64,000 nt of DNA from Roseiarcus sp036488815 (lineage in GTDB: Bacteria > Pseudomonadota > Alphaproteobacteria > Rhizobiales > Beijerinckiaceae): contig DASXGX010000006.1 in NCBI GenBank assembly GCA_036488815.1, positions 1-64,000 of the forward strand, in the 5' to 3' direction. Below, one piece after another: positions 25,582-35,988 of this stretch. The notes below the pieces were generated by a model. It did no database searches. It was not told the DNA's origin and worked only from the letters and a program-made list of their open reading frames with translations. Each line of letters opens with the position of its first letter. The first letter of the stretch is position 1. The translations under genes and the position numbers were made by a program.

Positions 25582-27021
25582 CTACGTTTTGGGGGCGACT
25601 TCAAGAGTGGCCGGTGGAGCCGGCTGTTTGCCGCGGTCCACCGCGTACCAATTCAGCTTGTCCCTCAGCGAGACGACCGTTCCGACGATGATGATCGTCG
25701 GCCCACGCAGGCCGGCGCTCCGCGCCTCGGCGGCGATCGTGCGCAACGTTGCGGTGACGATGCGCTGATTGGGGCGCGCGCCGTTCTCGATGACGGCGGC
25801 CGGAAGCTCGGGATCGGCGCCGTGCTCGACGAACGCGCGCGTCAGCCCCTCGATCTGCGCCAGGCCCATGTAGATCGCGACCGTCTGGTTGGGTCGGATC
25901 ACCGCGTCCCAGTCGAGGTCGATCGGACCGTCCTTGGCGTGGCCGGTGACGAAGACGCAGGTCTGGGCGTGGTCGCGGTGGGTCAGCGGAATGCCGGAAT
26001 AGGCCGCGCATGCCGAGGCGGCGGTGATGCCGGGGCACACCTGGAAGGGGATCCCATGGTCGGCGAGCGTCTCGATCTCCTCGCCGCCGCGACCGAAGAT
26101 GAAGGGATCGCCCCCCTTGAGGCGGAGTACGCGCTTGCCTTGTTGGGCGAGCCGCACCAGCAGCGCGCTGATCTCCTCTTGCGGCAGCGTATGATCGTCG
26201 CGGCGCTTGCCGACGTAGATGCGCTCCGCTTCGCGGCGCGCCAGATCGACGACGCCGGGGCTGACCAGGCGGTCGTAGACGACGACATCGGCCCTCTGCA
26301 TCAATTGCAGCGCCCGGAATGTCAAAAGATCGGCTTCGCCGGAACCCGCGCCGACGAGATAGACCTCGCCGACGGACTGGGAGGTTTTCGCGGCCGCGCG
26401 GTCGAGTTCGTTCGCCAATGCGCTCTCGGCGCTTGCTTCGTTGTTGGCGAGAACCATTTCGGCGATCGGGCTGTCGATCACGCGCTCCCAGAAGCGCCGC
26501 CGGGAATCGACGCTTTCGAGCTTCGCGGCGACCGCGGCGCGCGCTTTCCCCATGAAGGCGACGAGGCGGCCATAGGCGGCGGGAAGCTGGCTTTCGAGGC
26601 GGGAGCGCAACAGGCGTCCGAGCATCGGCGAGGCGCCGCCGGTCGAGATCGCGATCACGAGCGGACTGCGGTCGACGATCGACGGCGCAATGAAGTCGCA
26701 AAGGTCAGGCTGGTCGGCGACATTGATCAGCGCCGTCGCGCCCTTGAGGCGGGTGGCGATGCGCGCGTCCGTCTCGGCGTTTCCGGTGGCGATGTAGCAG
26801 ACGATGCAAGCCTCGAGATCGGACCGCTCGGGTTCGCGGGGAACGTGCTCAAACGTGACGCCGCGCAAAGCGCGAAATTCGTCATCGAGCCCCTGGGCGT
26901 AGACGAAGACGCGCGCTCCGGCGCGGGCCAGCGTCTCGGTTCGCCGGGCGGCCGCTGAGCCCCCACCGGCCACAGCCGCTCTCTTGCCGTCGACGCGAAG
27001 AAAAACCGGGAGGTTATCCAT
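25582..27021 (-). CDS. cysG: Siroheme synthase
   Basis: This 479-aa trifunctional enzyme makes siroheme for sulfite and nitrite reductases. The N-terminal domain has the NAD-binding VAGGGSAAARR (residues 18-28) for precorrin-2 dehydrogenation and iron insertion. The C-terminal methyltransferase (SUMT) domain begins near residue 217 (VYLVGAGSGEADLL) and has YDRLVS, GGDPFIFGRGGEE and the later HRDHA segment. The first SUMT loop has Ser where most members have Pro. A rhodanese gene follows; the reductase genes are not in the window. Confidence 0.94.
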   Translation of the reverse strand: MDNLPVFLRVDGKRAAVAGGGSAAARRTETLARAGARVFVYAQGLDDEFRALRGVTFEHVPREPERSDLEACIVCYIATGNAETDARIATRLKGATALINVADQPDLCDFIAPSIVDRSPLVIAISTGGASPMLGRLLRSRLESQLPAAYGRLVAFMGKARAAVAAKLESVDSRRRFWERVIDSPIAEMVLANNEASAESALANELDRAAAKTSQSVGEVYLVGAGSGEADLLTFRALQLMQRADVVVYDRLVSPGVVDLARREAERIYVGKRRDDHTLPQEEISALLVRLAQQGKRVLRLKGGDPFIFGRGGEEIETLADHGIPFQVCPGITAASACAAYSGIPLTHRDHAQTCVFVTGHAKDGPIDLDWDAVIRPNQTVAIYMGLAQIEGLTRAFVEHGADPELPAAVIENGARPNQRIVTATLRTIAAEARSAGLRGPTIIIVGTVVSLRDKLNWYAVDRGKQPAPPATLEVAPKT

Positions 27022-27045
27022 CAGAACTCTGTTTCCGCCTTCGCT

Positions 27046-27897
27046 CTAGGCGAGGCGCCAAATCCGGCGGGCGTTGTCGCGAAAGAGGCGGGCCCGCTCG
27101 CTTTCGCTGCAGCCGCCCGTGATCGCGTGAGTCGCGGCGACCCAGATCGATAGGGAGGCTGTGAGCGTGCACACCGGCCAATCGCTGCCCCAGACGACCC
27201 GATCCCAGCCGAAGCAGGCGATTGCATGTTCGACATAAGGCCGGATGTCGGCGACGGTCCAGCTCTGAGGATCGGCGTAGGCGACGACGCCGGAAATCTT
27301 GACCGCCACATTGGGCCGCTGGGCAATCTCGGCCACCCGCTCGCGCCAGGGGTGCTCGAGGCGCTCCTTGATTGAGGGAACGCCGCAGTGGTCGAGCACG
27401 AACTGCACGTCAGGGCAAAGATCGACCAGGGCGATCGCCTTGTCGATCTGGTCGGGGCGCACGCAGAGATCGAACGGCAGGCCCGTGCCGGCCAGCCGGC
27501 CGAGGTTGGCGCGAAAAACGGGGGAGAGGCTGACTTCGTCGGGAACGACGTGCAACACGCGGCGAAAACCCTTGACGAACGGATCCGCCAGTTGGCGCTC
27601 GAGGAAGGCGGGAAAGTCGGGGTTCTCGGGACGGCAGGAGCTGATCGCGCCGCGCAGCGGGCTCGCGGGCCGTTTCGAGAGCGCTTCGACATGGCGCGTC
27701 TCGGTCTCGATGTCGGCCTCGGCGACGTCGACCTCCATATGCAGCGCGCCGTCGAGACCGCAGCGCAGCGCCTCGGTCTGGTATCGCTCCAGCGAGAAGT
27801 CGTGATTGAGGGCGGGCGCCTCGGCGAGCCAGGGATAGCGCAGCACGCCGCGGTCGATCAGGTGCAGATGCGTGTCGAAAAGAGCGGGAACGGTCAT
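27046..27897 (-). CDS. Amidohydrolase 2 family lactonase-like protein
   Basis: This 283-aa TIM-barrel hydrolase has the metal motif DTHLHL (residues 8-13), FVLDHCG and the late GSDWPVC. The layout fits the sugar-lactonase branch (L-fuconolactonase type) of the amidohydrolase superfamily. An SDR gene resembling 2-keto-3-deoxy-L-fuconate dehydrogenase diverges from it 186 nt away, supporting a sugar-acid pathway. The substrate is not proven; related proteins hydrolyse 2-pyrone-4,6-dicarboxylate. Confidence 0.78.
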   Translation of the reverse strand: MTVPALFDTHLHLIDRGVLRYPWLAEAPALNHDFSLERYQTEALRCGLDGALHMEVDVAEADIETETRHVEALSKRPASPLRGAISSCRPENPDFPAFLERQLADPFVKGFRRVLHVVPDEVSLSPVFRANLGRLAGTGLPFDLCVRPDQIDKAIALVDLCPDVQFVLDHCGVPSIKERLEHPWRERVAEIAQRPNVAVKISGVVAYADPQSWTVADIRPYVEHAIACFGWDRVVWGSDWPVCTLTASLSIWVAATHAITGGCSESERARLFRDNARRIWRLA

Positions 27898-28083
27898 TTT
27901 GGAACCGGCGAAGGATTAAAGGCCAACCTATAATAGCTATTGCCGCGCCCGTCTTCAAAGCGAGCCGCTATTCCCGTCAAGGGATTGCGCGCAAACGCGC
28001 GATGTGATGACGAATCGGATCAATAGGGGATTCGATGACGAGGTCGCCGGGCGCCCCTAGCCAAACGGAACTGGGAGCGAAAG

Positions 28084-28827
28084 ATGTCGTTGCGATTGAA
28101 GGGCAAGGTGGCCGTGATGACTGCGGCCGCGGCGGGTATCGGGCGCGCCGCCGCCGAAGCGTTCGCCGCGGAGGGGGCGCGTGTGATCGCGACGGACATC
28201 GACCTTGCCGGCCTCGATGGGTTGGACGCTGAGCGACGCCGGCTCGACGTTCGCTCCAGCGAAGCGATCGCCGAGCTCGCGCGCGAGGTTGGGCCGATCG
28301 ACATCCTGTTCAATTGCGCCGGCTTCGTGCACCACGGCAGCGTGCTCGACTGCTCGGACGCCGATTGGGATTTTTCGTTCGACGTCAACGTGAAGTCGAT
28401 GCACCGCACGATCCGCGCCTTCCTGCCGGGAATGCTGGAGAATGGCGGCGGCTCGATCGTCAATATCGCCTCGGCGGCGTCCTCCGTGCGCGGCATTCCC
28501 AACCGCTACGTTTACGGCGCCTCGAAGGCTGCGGTGATCGGGCTGACCAAAGCCGTCGCCGCGGATTTCATCCGGCGCGGCGTGCGCTGCAATGCGATCT
28601 GCCCGGGCACGGTCGAGAGCCCGTCGCTCGACCAGCGCATCGCGACGCTGAGCGCGCAGTCGAACCAGCCGCTCGAGGAGGTGCGCAATGCCTTCGTCGG
28701 CCGCCAGCCGATGGGTCGCCTCGGCAAGCCGCAGGAGATCGCTGCGCTGGCGCTGTATCTGGCGTCCGACGAAAGCGCCTTCACCACCGGGCAAATCCAT
28801 CTGGTCGACGGCGGCTTCGCGCTTTAG
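28084..28827 (+). CDS. SDR dehydrogenase, 2-keto-3-deoxy-L-fuconate dehydrogenase / DHRS6-like
   Basis: This 247-aa short-chain dehydrogenase has a cofactor loop TAAAAGIG (residues 13-20), with Ala in place of the usual second Gly, and NCAG at 77-80. Catalytic Tyr144 and Lys148 lie in YGASK. The segment CNAICPGTVESPSLDQRI is characteristic of the DHRS6/BDH2 and 2-keto-3-deoxy-L-fuconate dehydrogenase group. It is paired divergently with the lactonase-like gene, pointing to oxidation of a sugar-acid intermediate with NAD+. Confidence 0.8.
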   Translation: MSLRLKGKVAVMTAAAAGIGRAAAEAFAAEGARVIATDIDLAGLDGLDAERRRLDVRSSEAIAELAREVGPIDILFNCAGFVHHGSVLDCSDADWDFSFDVNVKSMHRTIRAFLPGMLENGGGSIVNIASAASSVRGIPNRYVYGASKAAVIGLTKAVAADFIRRGVRCNAICPGTVESPSLDQRIATLSAQSNQPLEEVRNAFVGRQPMGRLGKPQEIAALALYLASDESAFTTGQIHLVDGGFAL

Positions 28828-29025
28828 CGGCCTGCAATTACGCAAGCGGCGAAGCAATTCATGCATCGACTTGAAACGATGAGACTAATGGCTCGCGTCG
28901 CCCCGCTCGCGGCGGCTCGGTTCGAGCGCAACAACGCTCGACGCGCAGCAATTTGTTTTGATCGTCGCGCGCTTTTGACGTAAGCGCGATTCCTCTTTCT
29001 CGCCCTTTCGAGGAGAAACGAGACG

Positions 29026-29517
29026 ATGGCGACGATGAAAACCTTAGCGACGATGGCGTTGCTTGCGATGACGACTGAGGCTTCGGCGGCTGAACTTCCG
29101 CCGGCCATCGCCGCGCAGGGCGAGACGGTCGTGTTGCACGTCCACGCCGTCGGCGCTCAGCTCTACGACTGCAAGGCGGACGCGAACGGCCGCCTCGTCT
29201 GGCATTTTCGCGAGCCGATCGCCTCTCTCTTCGAGGACGGGCGAACCGTTGGCCGGCACTACGCCGGGCCATCCTGGGAAGTGGGGGGAAGCGTGATCAC
29301 AGGCAAGGTCGCCGCGCAGGCGCCTGGAGCGGGCCCGAAGGACGTCGCGTGGCTGAAGCTGGACGTTGCCGACCACCGGGGCGAGGGGCCGCTGAAAGAC
29401 GTGACGACCGTTCAGCGGATCAATACGGCCGGCGGCAAAGAGGACGGGGCGTGCGAGCGGGCAGGCGACATCCACGCCGAGCCTTACGCCGCGGATTACG
29501 TGTTCCTTAAGAAGTAG
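29026..29517 (+). CDS. DUF3455 family exported protein
   Basis: This 163-aa protein has a signal peptide ending near SAAE (residue 23). The mature part matches DUF3455 (GAQLYDCKAD, WHFREPIASLFEDG, HYAGPSWE, VAWLKLDV). The family is of unknown function and found in proteobacteria and fungi. It starts after GAGGAGAAACGAG. It stands alone between the SDR gene and the convergent amidase gene. Confidence 0.78.
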   Translation: MATMKTLATMALLAMTTEASAAELPPAIAAQGETVVLHVHAVGAQLYDCKADANGRLVWHFREPIASLFEDGRTVGRHYAGPSWEVGGSVITGKVAAQAPGAGPKDVAWLKLDVADHRGEGPLKDVTTVQRINTAGGKEDGACERAGDIHAEPYAADYVFLKK

Positions 29518-29559
29518 AGGCTGGCGACCGTCGTCGACGCCAGCCTTTTGCTTACCGGC

Positions 29560-30966
29560 TCAAGCGGCGGGCGGCTCCGGCCACGGGCGCGCCTCGGAAG
29601 CGCGCATCGCCTCGAGCGCCATGGCGGCGCTCAAAACGCCCAAATCGTCGAAGCGCCGGCCGATGATTTGCAGGCCGATGGGCAGACCCTCGTCGCTATA
29701 GCCGCAATTGACGGTCGCCGCCGGCTGTTCCGACATGTTGAACGCCACGGTGAAGCCAATGTGCGGGAACGGATTGAGCGGATCGCCGCTGGGCGAAGCC
29801 ATCTCCGCGGGATAGGCGGTGATCGGGCAGGTCGGCGACAGCACGAAGTCGTAGGGCTCCGTGGCGGTGACTGCGGCCTTGCGCATGGCGAGAATCTGGC
29901 TGAAGCCGTGGAATACGGTTTCGCCGTCGAGGCCCGTCGCCGACTCGGCCCAGGCGCGGATGAAAGGGAGCACCTTTTCGCGCCGCTCACGAGGCAGAGC
30001 GTTGAGATCGATCAGCGAGCGCGTGCGCCAGAAGCGATCGAGGCCGTCGAGCATATACTGGGTGAGGAACGGCGCCAGCGGCTCGACGATGGCGCCAGCC
30101 GCTTCGAAATCGTGCGCCGCGCGCTCGATCGCCGCCCGCACGTCCGGCTTCGGCGGAGCGCCACAACCGGCGTCGAGCCAAAGCCCGATGCGCCGGCCGC
30201 GCACCTCCGCTGGCTTTACGCGCCAGTCGAGGCTTTGCGGCGGCATGCTGGTGTAGTCGCGCGCGTCGGGCTGGGCGAGCGTCGCCATCATCAGCGCTGC
30301 GTCGGCGACGGTGCGCGTCATCGGTCCGGCGACCCGGCCGATGTAGGGCGGATCGATCGGGATGCGCCCGGCGCTCGGCTTCAGGCCGAACAGTCCGCAC
30401 CAGCCCGCCGGCAGACGCACCGAGCCGCCGATGTCGGTGCCGAGGTGCAGCGGCCCATATCCGGCGGCGCCCGCCGCGCCCGCGCCGGCGGAGGAGCCGC
30501 CCGGATTGCGCGCGAGGTTCCAGGGATTGCGCGCCAGTTGGTGAAAGCTCGAAAGGCCGGATGACAACATGCCGTAGTCCGGCATCGTCGTCTTGGCGAA
30601 GATGATTGCGCCCGCTTCGCGCAGCCGTGCGGGCGGCGGCGCGTCGGCGGCGACCGGCGTCATGTCGCTCGCCGCGGTGCCGACCGGCGTTGGTTCGCCT
30701 TTGGTGGCGATGTTGTCCTTGACCGTCGCCGGAACGCCGTCGAGCGGGCCGATCGGCGCGCCGCGCCGCCAGCGTTCCTCGGAGGCGCGCGCTTCGGCGA
30801 GCGCGCGCTCCGGCGCATAGAGATAGGTCGCGTGGATGTGCGGCTCGTAGCGGTCGACCCGCCGCAGGACGTCCTGCATCGCTTCGACCGGAGAGAGCTT
30901 GCCGCTGCGATAAGCTTCGAGCAGGGCGGCGGCGGTAAATTCAAAAGGATGCATTGATTTCGACAT
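29560..30966 (-). CDS. Amidase signature family hydrolase
   Basis: This 468-aa enzyme carries the amidase-signature Ser-cisSer-Lys triad: Lys83 in TVKDN, cis-Ser158 in NPGGSSAG and nucleophile Ser182 in TDIGGSVR. It hydrolyses an amide to acid plus ammonia; it is not GatA, since gatC and gatB are absent. It lies downstream of a peptide-type ABC binding-protein gene on the same strand, so its substrate may be what that transporter imports. Confidence 0.88.
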   Translation of the reverse strand: MSKSMHPFEFTAAALLEAYRSGKLSPVEAMQDVLRRVDRYEPHIHATYLYAPERALAEARASEERWRRGAPIGPLDGVPATVKDNIATKGEPTPVGTAASDMTPVAADAPPPARLREAGAIIFAKTTMPDYGMLSSGLSSFHQLARNPWNLARNPGGSSAGAGAAGAAGYGPLHLGTDIGGSVRLPAGWCGLFGLKPSAGRIPIDPPYIGRVAGPMTRTVADAALMMATLAQPDARDYTSMPPQSLDWRVKPAEVRGRRIGLWLDAGCGAPPKPDVRAAIERAAHDFEAAGAIVEPLAPFLTQYMLDGLDRFWRTRSLIDLNALPRERREKVLPFIRAWAESATGLDGETVFHGFSQILAMRKAAVTATEPYDFVLSPTCPITAYPAEMASPSGDPLNPFPHIGFTVAFNMSEQPAATVNCGYSDEGLPIGLQIIGRRFDDLGVLSAAMALEAMRASEARPWPEPPAA

Positions 30967-31128
30967 GGCTCGTTTCGAGGTGGCTCTAAAGAGCGACGCG
31001 CCGCGGCTGGCGCCCAGTCGATAGTCAGCAAGGCGACAAGCAGGCGACGATGTCGCCCCGGGACCCCGCCACGGGCGCGGCGGGGAGGGATGCGGCGGGA
31101 GCGATCCCCGCCGCGGTCTAGACGCCCC

Positions 31129-32625
31129 TCACTTCCAGGACATGGCGGAAAGGTCGTCGGCGAAGATCGGCGCGTTCTTCCAAAGGCCGTTCAGCTTGGC
31201 GTCCGCGACGACGATGTTGGGCAACTGGAACAAGAAGGCGTTGACGCAATCATCGGCGATCTTGCGCTGCGCCTCGCCGATCGCCTTTTTGAACGACTCG
31301 AGATCCGGCGCGGCTTCGAGTTTCGCGAAGATGTCGCGGAACGCCTTGCTGTCGTATTGGAAATAATAGTCGGGGTTGGCGTAGATGCCGATGTCGAGCG
31401 GCTCGACGTGACTGATGATCGTCAGGTCGTAATTCTTATCTTTGTAAACACCCGACAACCACTGCGCCCATTCGACGTTTTCGATCTTGGCGTTGATGCC
31501 GACGTCGGCGAGTTCGGCCGCAATGATCTCGCCGCCCTTGCGCGCGTAATCGGGCGGCGGCAGGACCAGCGTCAGGTCGAGCGGGGTCTTCACGCCCGCT
31601 TCCTTGAGCAGCGCTTTCGACTTGGCCGGGTCGAACGGATATTCGCCGGTCAGATCGACATAGCCGGGATCGTTCGGGGTGAGATGGCTGCCGATCGGCG
31701 TCCCGAGCCCGTTCATCGCGCCATCGATGATCGCCTTGCGGTCGATCGCGTGGGCGATCGCCTGGCGCACTTTGAGATCGTCGAGCGGCTTCTTCTTGTT
31801 GTTCATGGCGAGGATCGTCTTGCCCTCGGTGCCGCCGAGCAGCACCTGAAAGCGCGGATCGCTCTGGAATTGCGCGAGGTTCTGAGCCGCTTGGAATTGC
31901 GGGAAGGCGTCGACGTCGCCCGCCAGCATCGCGGCGACTTCGGCCGACGGATCGGAGATGAAGCGGAACGTAGCGTGTTTGATCGCGATCTTGTCCGCGT
32001 CGCGGAAGCCATCCCATTTGTCGAGCGTCGCCGACGAGCCTTTGTTCCAGGCGCTGAGCTTGTAGGGCCCGGTGCCGACCGGCTGCGTCGCTTCGTTCGC
32101 CGCGCTCTTCTCGTCGATGATCACCGCGGTGTTCTGGCCGAGGTGAAACAGCGCCTGGAAGCTCGGCTCCTTGAATTTCAGGACGACCACGTTCGGGTCG
32201 CTCGCGTCGATCGAGTCGATGGAGGCGAAGAACGCTTTGTCTTTATTCGTCGAGTCCTTCGCCCCCGCGCGCTCGAACGAGAATTTGACGTCCTTCGAGG
32301 AGAAGGGCTCGCCGTCTTGGAACTTCACCCCCTTGCGGAGGTTCAGCGTCAGCGTCTTGAGGTCGGGCGAGAAGGTCCATTTTTCCGCCAGCAGAGGCGT
32401 GATGGAAAAGTCCTCGTTGATCTTCGTCAGGCCCTCGAAGATGTTGTAGTGGGTGATTTCGCCGATCGCCGCCGCGGCGGCGGTGGTCGGATCAAGTCCC
32501 GGCGGCTCGAGCGTCATGCCGATCGTCACGCTGTCCTTTCCGGCGGCAAGAGTCGGAAGGCTCAGAGCCGTCGAGGCCGCCAACGCGGCGGCGAGGCTAA
32601 AAACTAAACGATACGGTGAATGCAT
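31129..32625 (-). CDS. ABC transporter substrate-binding protein, peptide/nickel family 5
   Basis: This 498-aa periplasmic binding protein has a signal peptide (residues 1 to about 28, ending LAAG). The family 5 layout is visible: VTIGMTLEPPGLDP, ITPLLAEKW, LRKGVKFQDGEPFSSKDVKFSFER, GTGPYKL. GGAGG precedes ATG 32625. It is probably the receptor for the dppBCDF-type permease upstream. Its ligand may be a peptide, an opine or another amide, given the amidase gene that follows. Confidence 0.9.
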   Translation of the reverse strand: MHSPYRLVFSLAAALAASTALSLPTLAAGKDSVTIGMTLEPPGLDPTTAAAAAIGEITHYNIFEGLTKINEDFSITPLLAEKWTFSPDLKTLTLNLRKGVKFQDGEPFSSKDVKFSFERAGAKDSTNKDKAFFASIDSIDASDPNVVVLKFKEPSFQALFHLGQNTAVIIDEKSAANEATQPVGTGPYKLSAWNKGSSATLDKWDGFRDADKIAIKHATFRFISDPSAEVAAMLAGDVDAFPQFQAAQNLAQFQSDPRFQVLLGGTEGKTILAMNNKKKPLDDLKVRQAIAHAIDRKAIIDGAMNGLGTPIGSHLTPNDPGYVDLTGEYPFDPAKSKALLKEAGVKTPLDLTLVLPPPDYARKGGEIIAAELADVGINAKIENVEWAQWLSGVYKDKNYDLTIISHVEPLDIGIYANPDYYFQYDSKAFRDIFAKLEAAPDLESFKKAIGEAQRKIADDCVNAFLFQLPNIVVADAKLNGLWKNAPIFADDLSAMSWK

Positions 32626-32699
32626 ACGACGCTCCTCCAATGCGCGGATGGACAATAGCACCTCGCGCGGTCGCGGCGTCAAGCGAAACGGAATTGAGA

Positions 32700-32729
32700 A
32701 ACGCCGTCGCCCTTAACGGGAACGGCGTT
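32700..32729 (-). terminator. Hairpin between the ABC operon and the binding-protein gene
   Basis: An 8-bp inverted repeat (AACGCCGT at 32700-32707, ACGGCGTT at 32722-32729) with inner CCC/GGG pairing lies upstream of the binding-protein gene. On the minus strand it is followed by a T-rich TTTCTC. It could end transcription of the upstream ABC genes and the small ORF, leaving the receptor gene with its own promoter. Confidence 0.4.
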
Positions 32730-32852
32730 GCTTGGCCGCAATGACGGCCGTTGCGCTCGCACCAGCAAAAGCGACGCCAAACTCACCGGGTTGTAAGGGC
32801 TATTTCTGCGCCGTCCGGCGCCCAAAGGACCGGCGCCTGTGCAATGGGAGCG

Positions 32853-32990
32853 TCAGTCGCGCGATGAGGCCAGATCGGTCGAGCGGGCCGGCGCCAGCGC
32901 CAGCGCAGCCTTCGCCCCGGCGATCTGACGCAGGACCGCAAACGCCATCAGAGCGGGCGCCGACAACACGATGATCATCGCATAGACCAT
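32853..32990 (-). CDS. Small one-pass membrane protein, hypothetical
   Basis: This 45-aa reading frame has a single hydrophobic stretch (residues 4-22, MIIVLSAPALMAFAVLRQI) and a short Ala-rich then Ser/Asp tail. GGAGAGAA lies just before ATG 32990. It sits alone in the about 590-nt gap between the ABC ATPase gene and the binding-protein gene. It is unrecognised; the ribosome site and membrane character are the only support. Confidence 0.4.
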   Translation of the reverse strand: MVYAMIIVLSAPALMAFAVLRQIAGAKAALALAPARSTDLASSRD

Positions 32991-33219
32991 AGTTCTCTCC
33001 TCGCGGGGAACGACCTCGACAACGCCACTACGCAAGTCTCGTGCCGTTCTCGGCAGCCGTCAAGCGACAGTGCGCGCCCCGAAGTCGGCGGCCTCGCCAA
33101 CTCCTTTGGCAAGTGCAACACGCGGGCGTGAATGCTGCCTGAATGGCGCCGTTAGCAGATGCCGAAAGTGAGGGGCGCCGTTAACCCGCGGTATCGGGGA
33201 TCCGTCAAATATGCCGGCG

Positions 33220-34169
<950 letters not shown>

Positions 34170-34173
<4 letters not shown>

Positions 34174-35144
34174 TTGAGGCGTCCTTCGGCGTCGACGCGC
34201 AGGCAGCGGACGCGGTGGCCATGTTCGAGTTCCACCGTCGGCAGCGGCGTGACGCGGCACGCGTCGATCGTCATCGGGCATCGCCCGGCGAAGGGGCATC
34301 CGGTAGGCTTCGCGCTCGCCGGCGGCGCGGAGCCGGCAATGGCGCGCAGGCGCTCCCCGCGCGGCGCGCCATGGCGCGGCCGCGCCTCGAGCAGCGCACG
34401 CGTATAGGGATGAAGCGCGTTGCGCAGAACGGCGTCGACCGGACCGCTCTCCATGATCGTGCCGCCGTACATCACCAGCACGCGGCGGCAATGGCGCGCG
34501 ATCACCGCCAGGTCGTGACTGACGAGCAGCATCGCCATGTTCGACTGTGCGCCGAGCGTGGCGAGAAGATCGAGGATCCGCGCCTGGACGGTGACGTCGA
34601 GCGCGGTGGTCGGCTCGTCGGCGATGATGAGCTTGGGGCCGCAACTCAGCGCCATCGCGATCATCGCGCGCTGGCGTTCCCCGCCGGAAAGGGCGAACGG
34701 ATAGGCGTGCGCCATGCGCTCGGGATCGCGCAGCTTGACGCGATCCAGCAGCTTGACCGCCTCGGCCCAAGCCTTCGCCTTCGGCAGGCCGCGATGCAGG
34801 ATCAGCGGCTCGGCGACCTGCGCGCCGATGCGATGCAGCGGATTGAGCGCCGTCATCGGCTCCTGGAAGATCATCGCGATGCGGTCGCCGCGCAGCTTTT
34901 GCATCTCGGCCTCGCCGAAGCGCGTGACGTCCTCGCCTTCGAAGCGCAGCGCGCCGGAGACCGCCGCGCCCTCGGGCAACAGCCCCATCAGCGCGAGCGC
35001 GCTCATCGTCTTGCCGGAGCCGGATTCGCCGACGACGCCGAGGCTTTCGCCGGCCTCGAGCGAGTACGACACGTCGTAGACGACTCGCCGAGGGCCGTCG
35101 GGCGAGGGAAGATCGATGGCGAGATTGTCGATATCGAGCAGCAT
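34170..35144 (-). CDS. Peptide-type ABC transporter ATPase, DppD-like
   Basis: This 324-aa ATPase has P-loop GESGSGKT (residues 39-46), signature LSGGERQR, Walker B LIIADEPTTALD and the family C-terminal CPFAGRCP segment. It forms an ATPase pair with the DppF-like protein. One base separates it from the DppC-like permease gene. Confidence 0.92.
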
Positions 35145-35145
35145 G

Positions 35146-35988
35146 TCAGCGCCGCGCTCTGAGGCGGGGGTCGAGCGCGTCGCGCAGGCCGTCGCCGAGA
35201 AGGTTGAGGCCGAGCACGCTCAGCGCCACTGCGAGGCCAGGGAAGACGGCGAGGCGCGGCGCGACATACATCCAGTTCTGTGCGTCGCTCAGCATCCGCC
35301 CCCAGGAGGCCTGCGGCGGCTGCGCGCCGAGCCCGAGATAGGAGAGCGCCGCCTCGGCGAGAATGGCGATGGCGAACTGGATCGTCGCCTGCACGATCAA
35401 CTGCGGCGCGATGTTGGGCAGCACGTGGTCGAACGCGATGGCGATCGGCCCGCGGCCGGCGGCGCGTGCGGCGAGCGTGAACTCGCGCGCCAGCACGCCG
35501 TTGGCCGTGGCGCGCGTCAGCTTGGCGAAGATCGGCACGTTGTAGATGCCGATGGCGACGATCGCGTTGACGACGCCGGCGCCGTAGGTCGCCGTCAGCA
35601 TGATTGCCGAGAGCAAGGCGGGAAAGGCGAAAGTGAAGTCGCACAATTTCATGATCGCGTCTTCGACGATCCCTTTGGCCGCCGCCGCAAGCAGACCGAG
35701 CAGCACGCCGAAGACGAGGCCGATGCCGACCGCGATCACGCCGACGAGGATCGAGACCCGCGCGCCGGCGAGAATCTCCGAGACGACGTCGCGCCCGAGG
35801 GCGTCGGTGCCGAGCCAATGCGCGGCGGACGGCGTGAGCAGCTTATGGGGAATGTCGATGGCGCCCGGGGGGTAGGGGGTCCAGACGAGCGACAGCGCCG
35901 CTGCGGCGAGGAGCAGCGCGACGAGGGCCAAGCCGAGCGTCAGGCTGGCGCTGAAGCGCCCGCGGGTCTTGCCGACGACGGCGCTCAT
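35146..35988 (-). CDS. Peptide-type ABC transporter permease, DppC-like
   Basis: This 280-aa inner-membrane permease has an N-terminal membrane segment, then the loop HWLGTDALGRDVVSEILAGARVS typical of DppC/OppC proteins. The permease coupling motif is ARAAGRGPIAIAFDHVLPN. About six membrane segments are visible. Its ATG overlaps the stop of the DppB-like gene by 4 nt. Confidence 0.9.
   Translation of the reverse strand: MSAVVGKTRGRFSASLTLGLALVALLLAAAALSLVWTPYPPGAIDIPHKLLTPSAAHWLGTDALGRDVVSEILAGARVSILVGVIAVGIGLVFGVLLGLLAAAAKGIVEDAIMKLCDFTFAFPALLSAIMLTATYGAGVVNAIVAIGIYNVPIFAKLTRATANGVLAREFTLAARAAGRGPIAIAFDHVLPNIAPQLIVQATIQFAIAILAEAALSYLGLGAQPPQASWGRMLSDAQNWMYVAPRLAVFPGLAVALSVLGLNLLGDGLRDALDPRLRARR

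Noticed and set aside
25531..26958. 475-aa plus-strand open frame opposite cysG
   Set aside because: It is antisense shadow. No domain is recognised and cysG is complete on the other strand.
31090..32607. 505-aa plus-strand open frame opposite the ABC binding-protein gene
   Set aside because: Its Arg/Asp/Val-rich composition is typical of antisense frames in high-GC DNA; the minus-strand gene has a signal peptide and clear family motifs.
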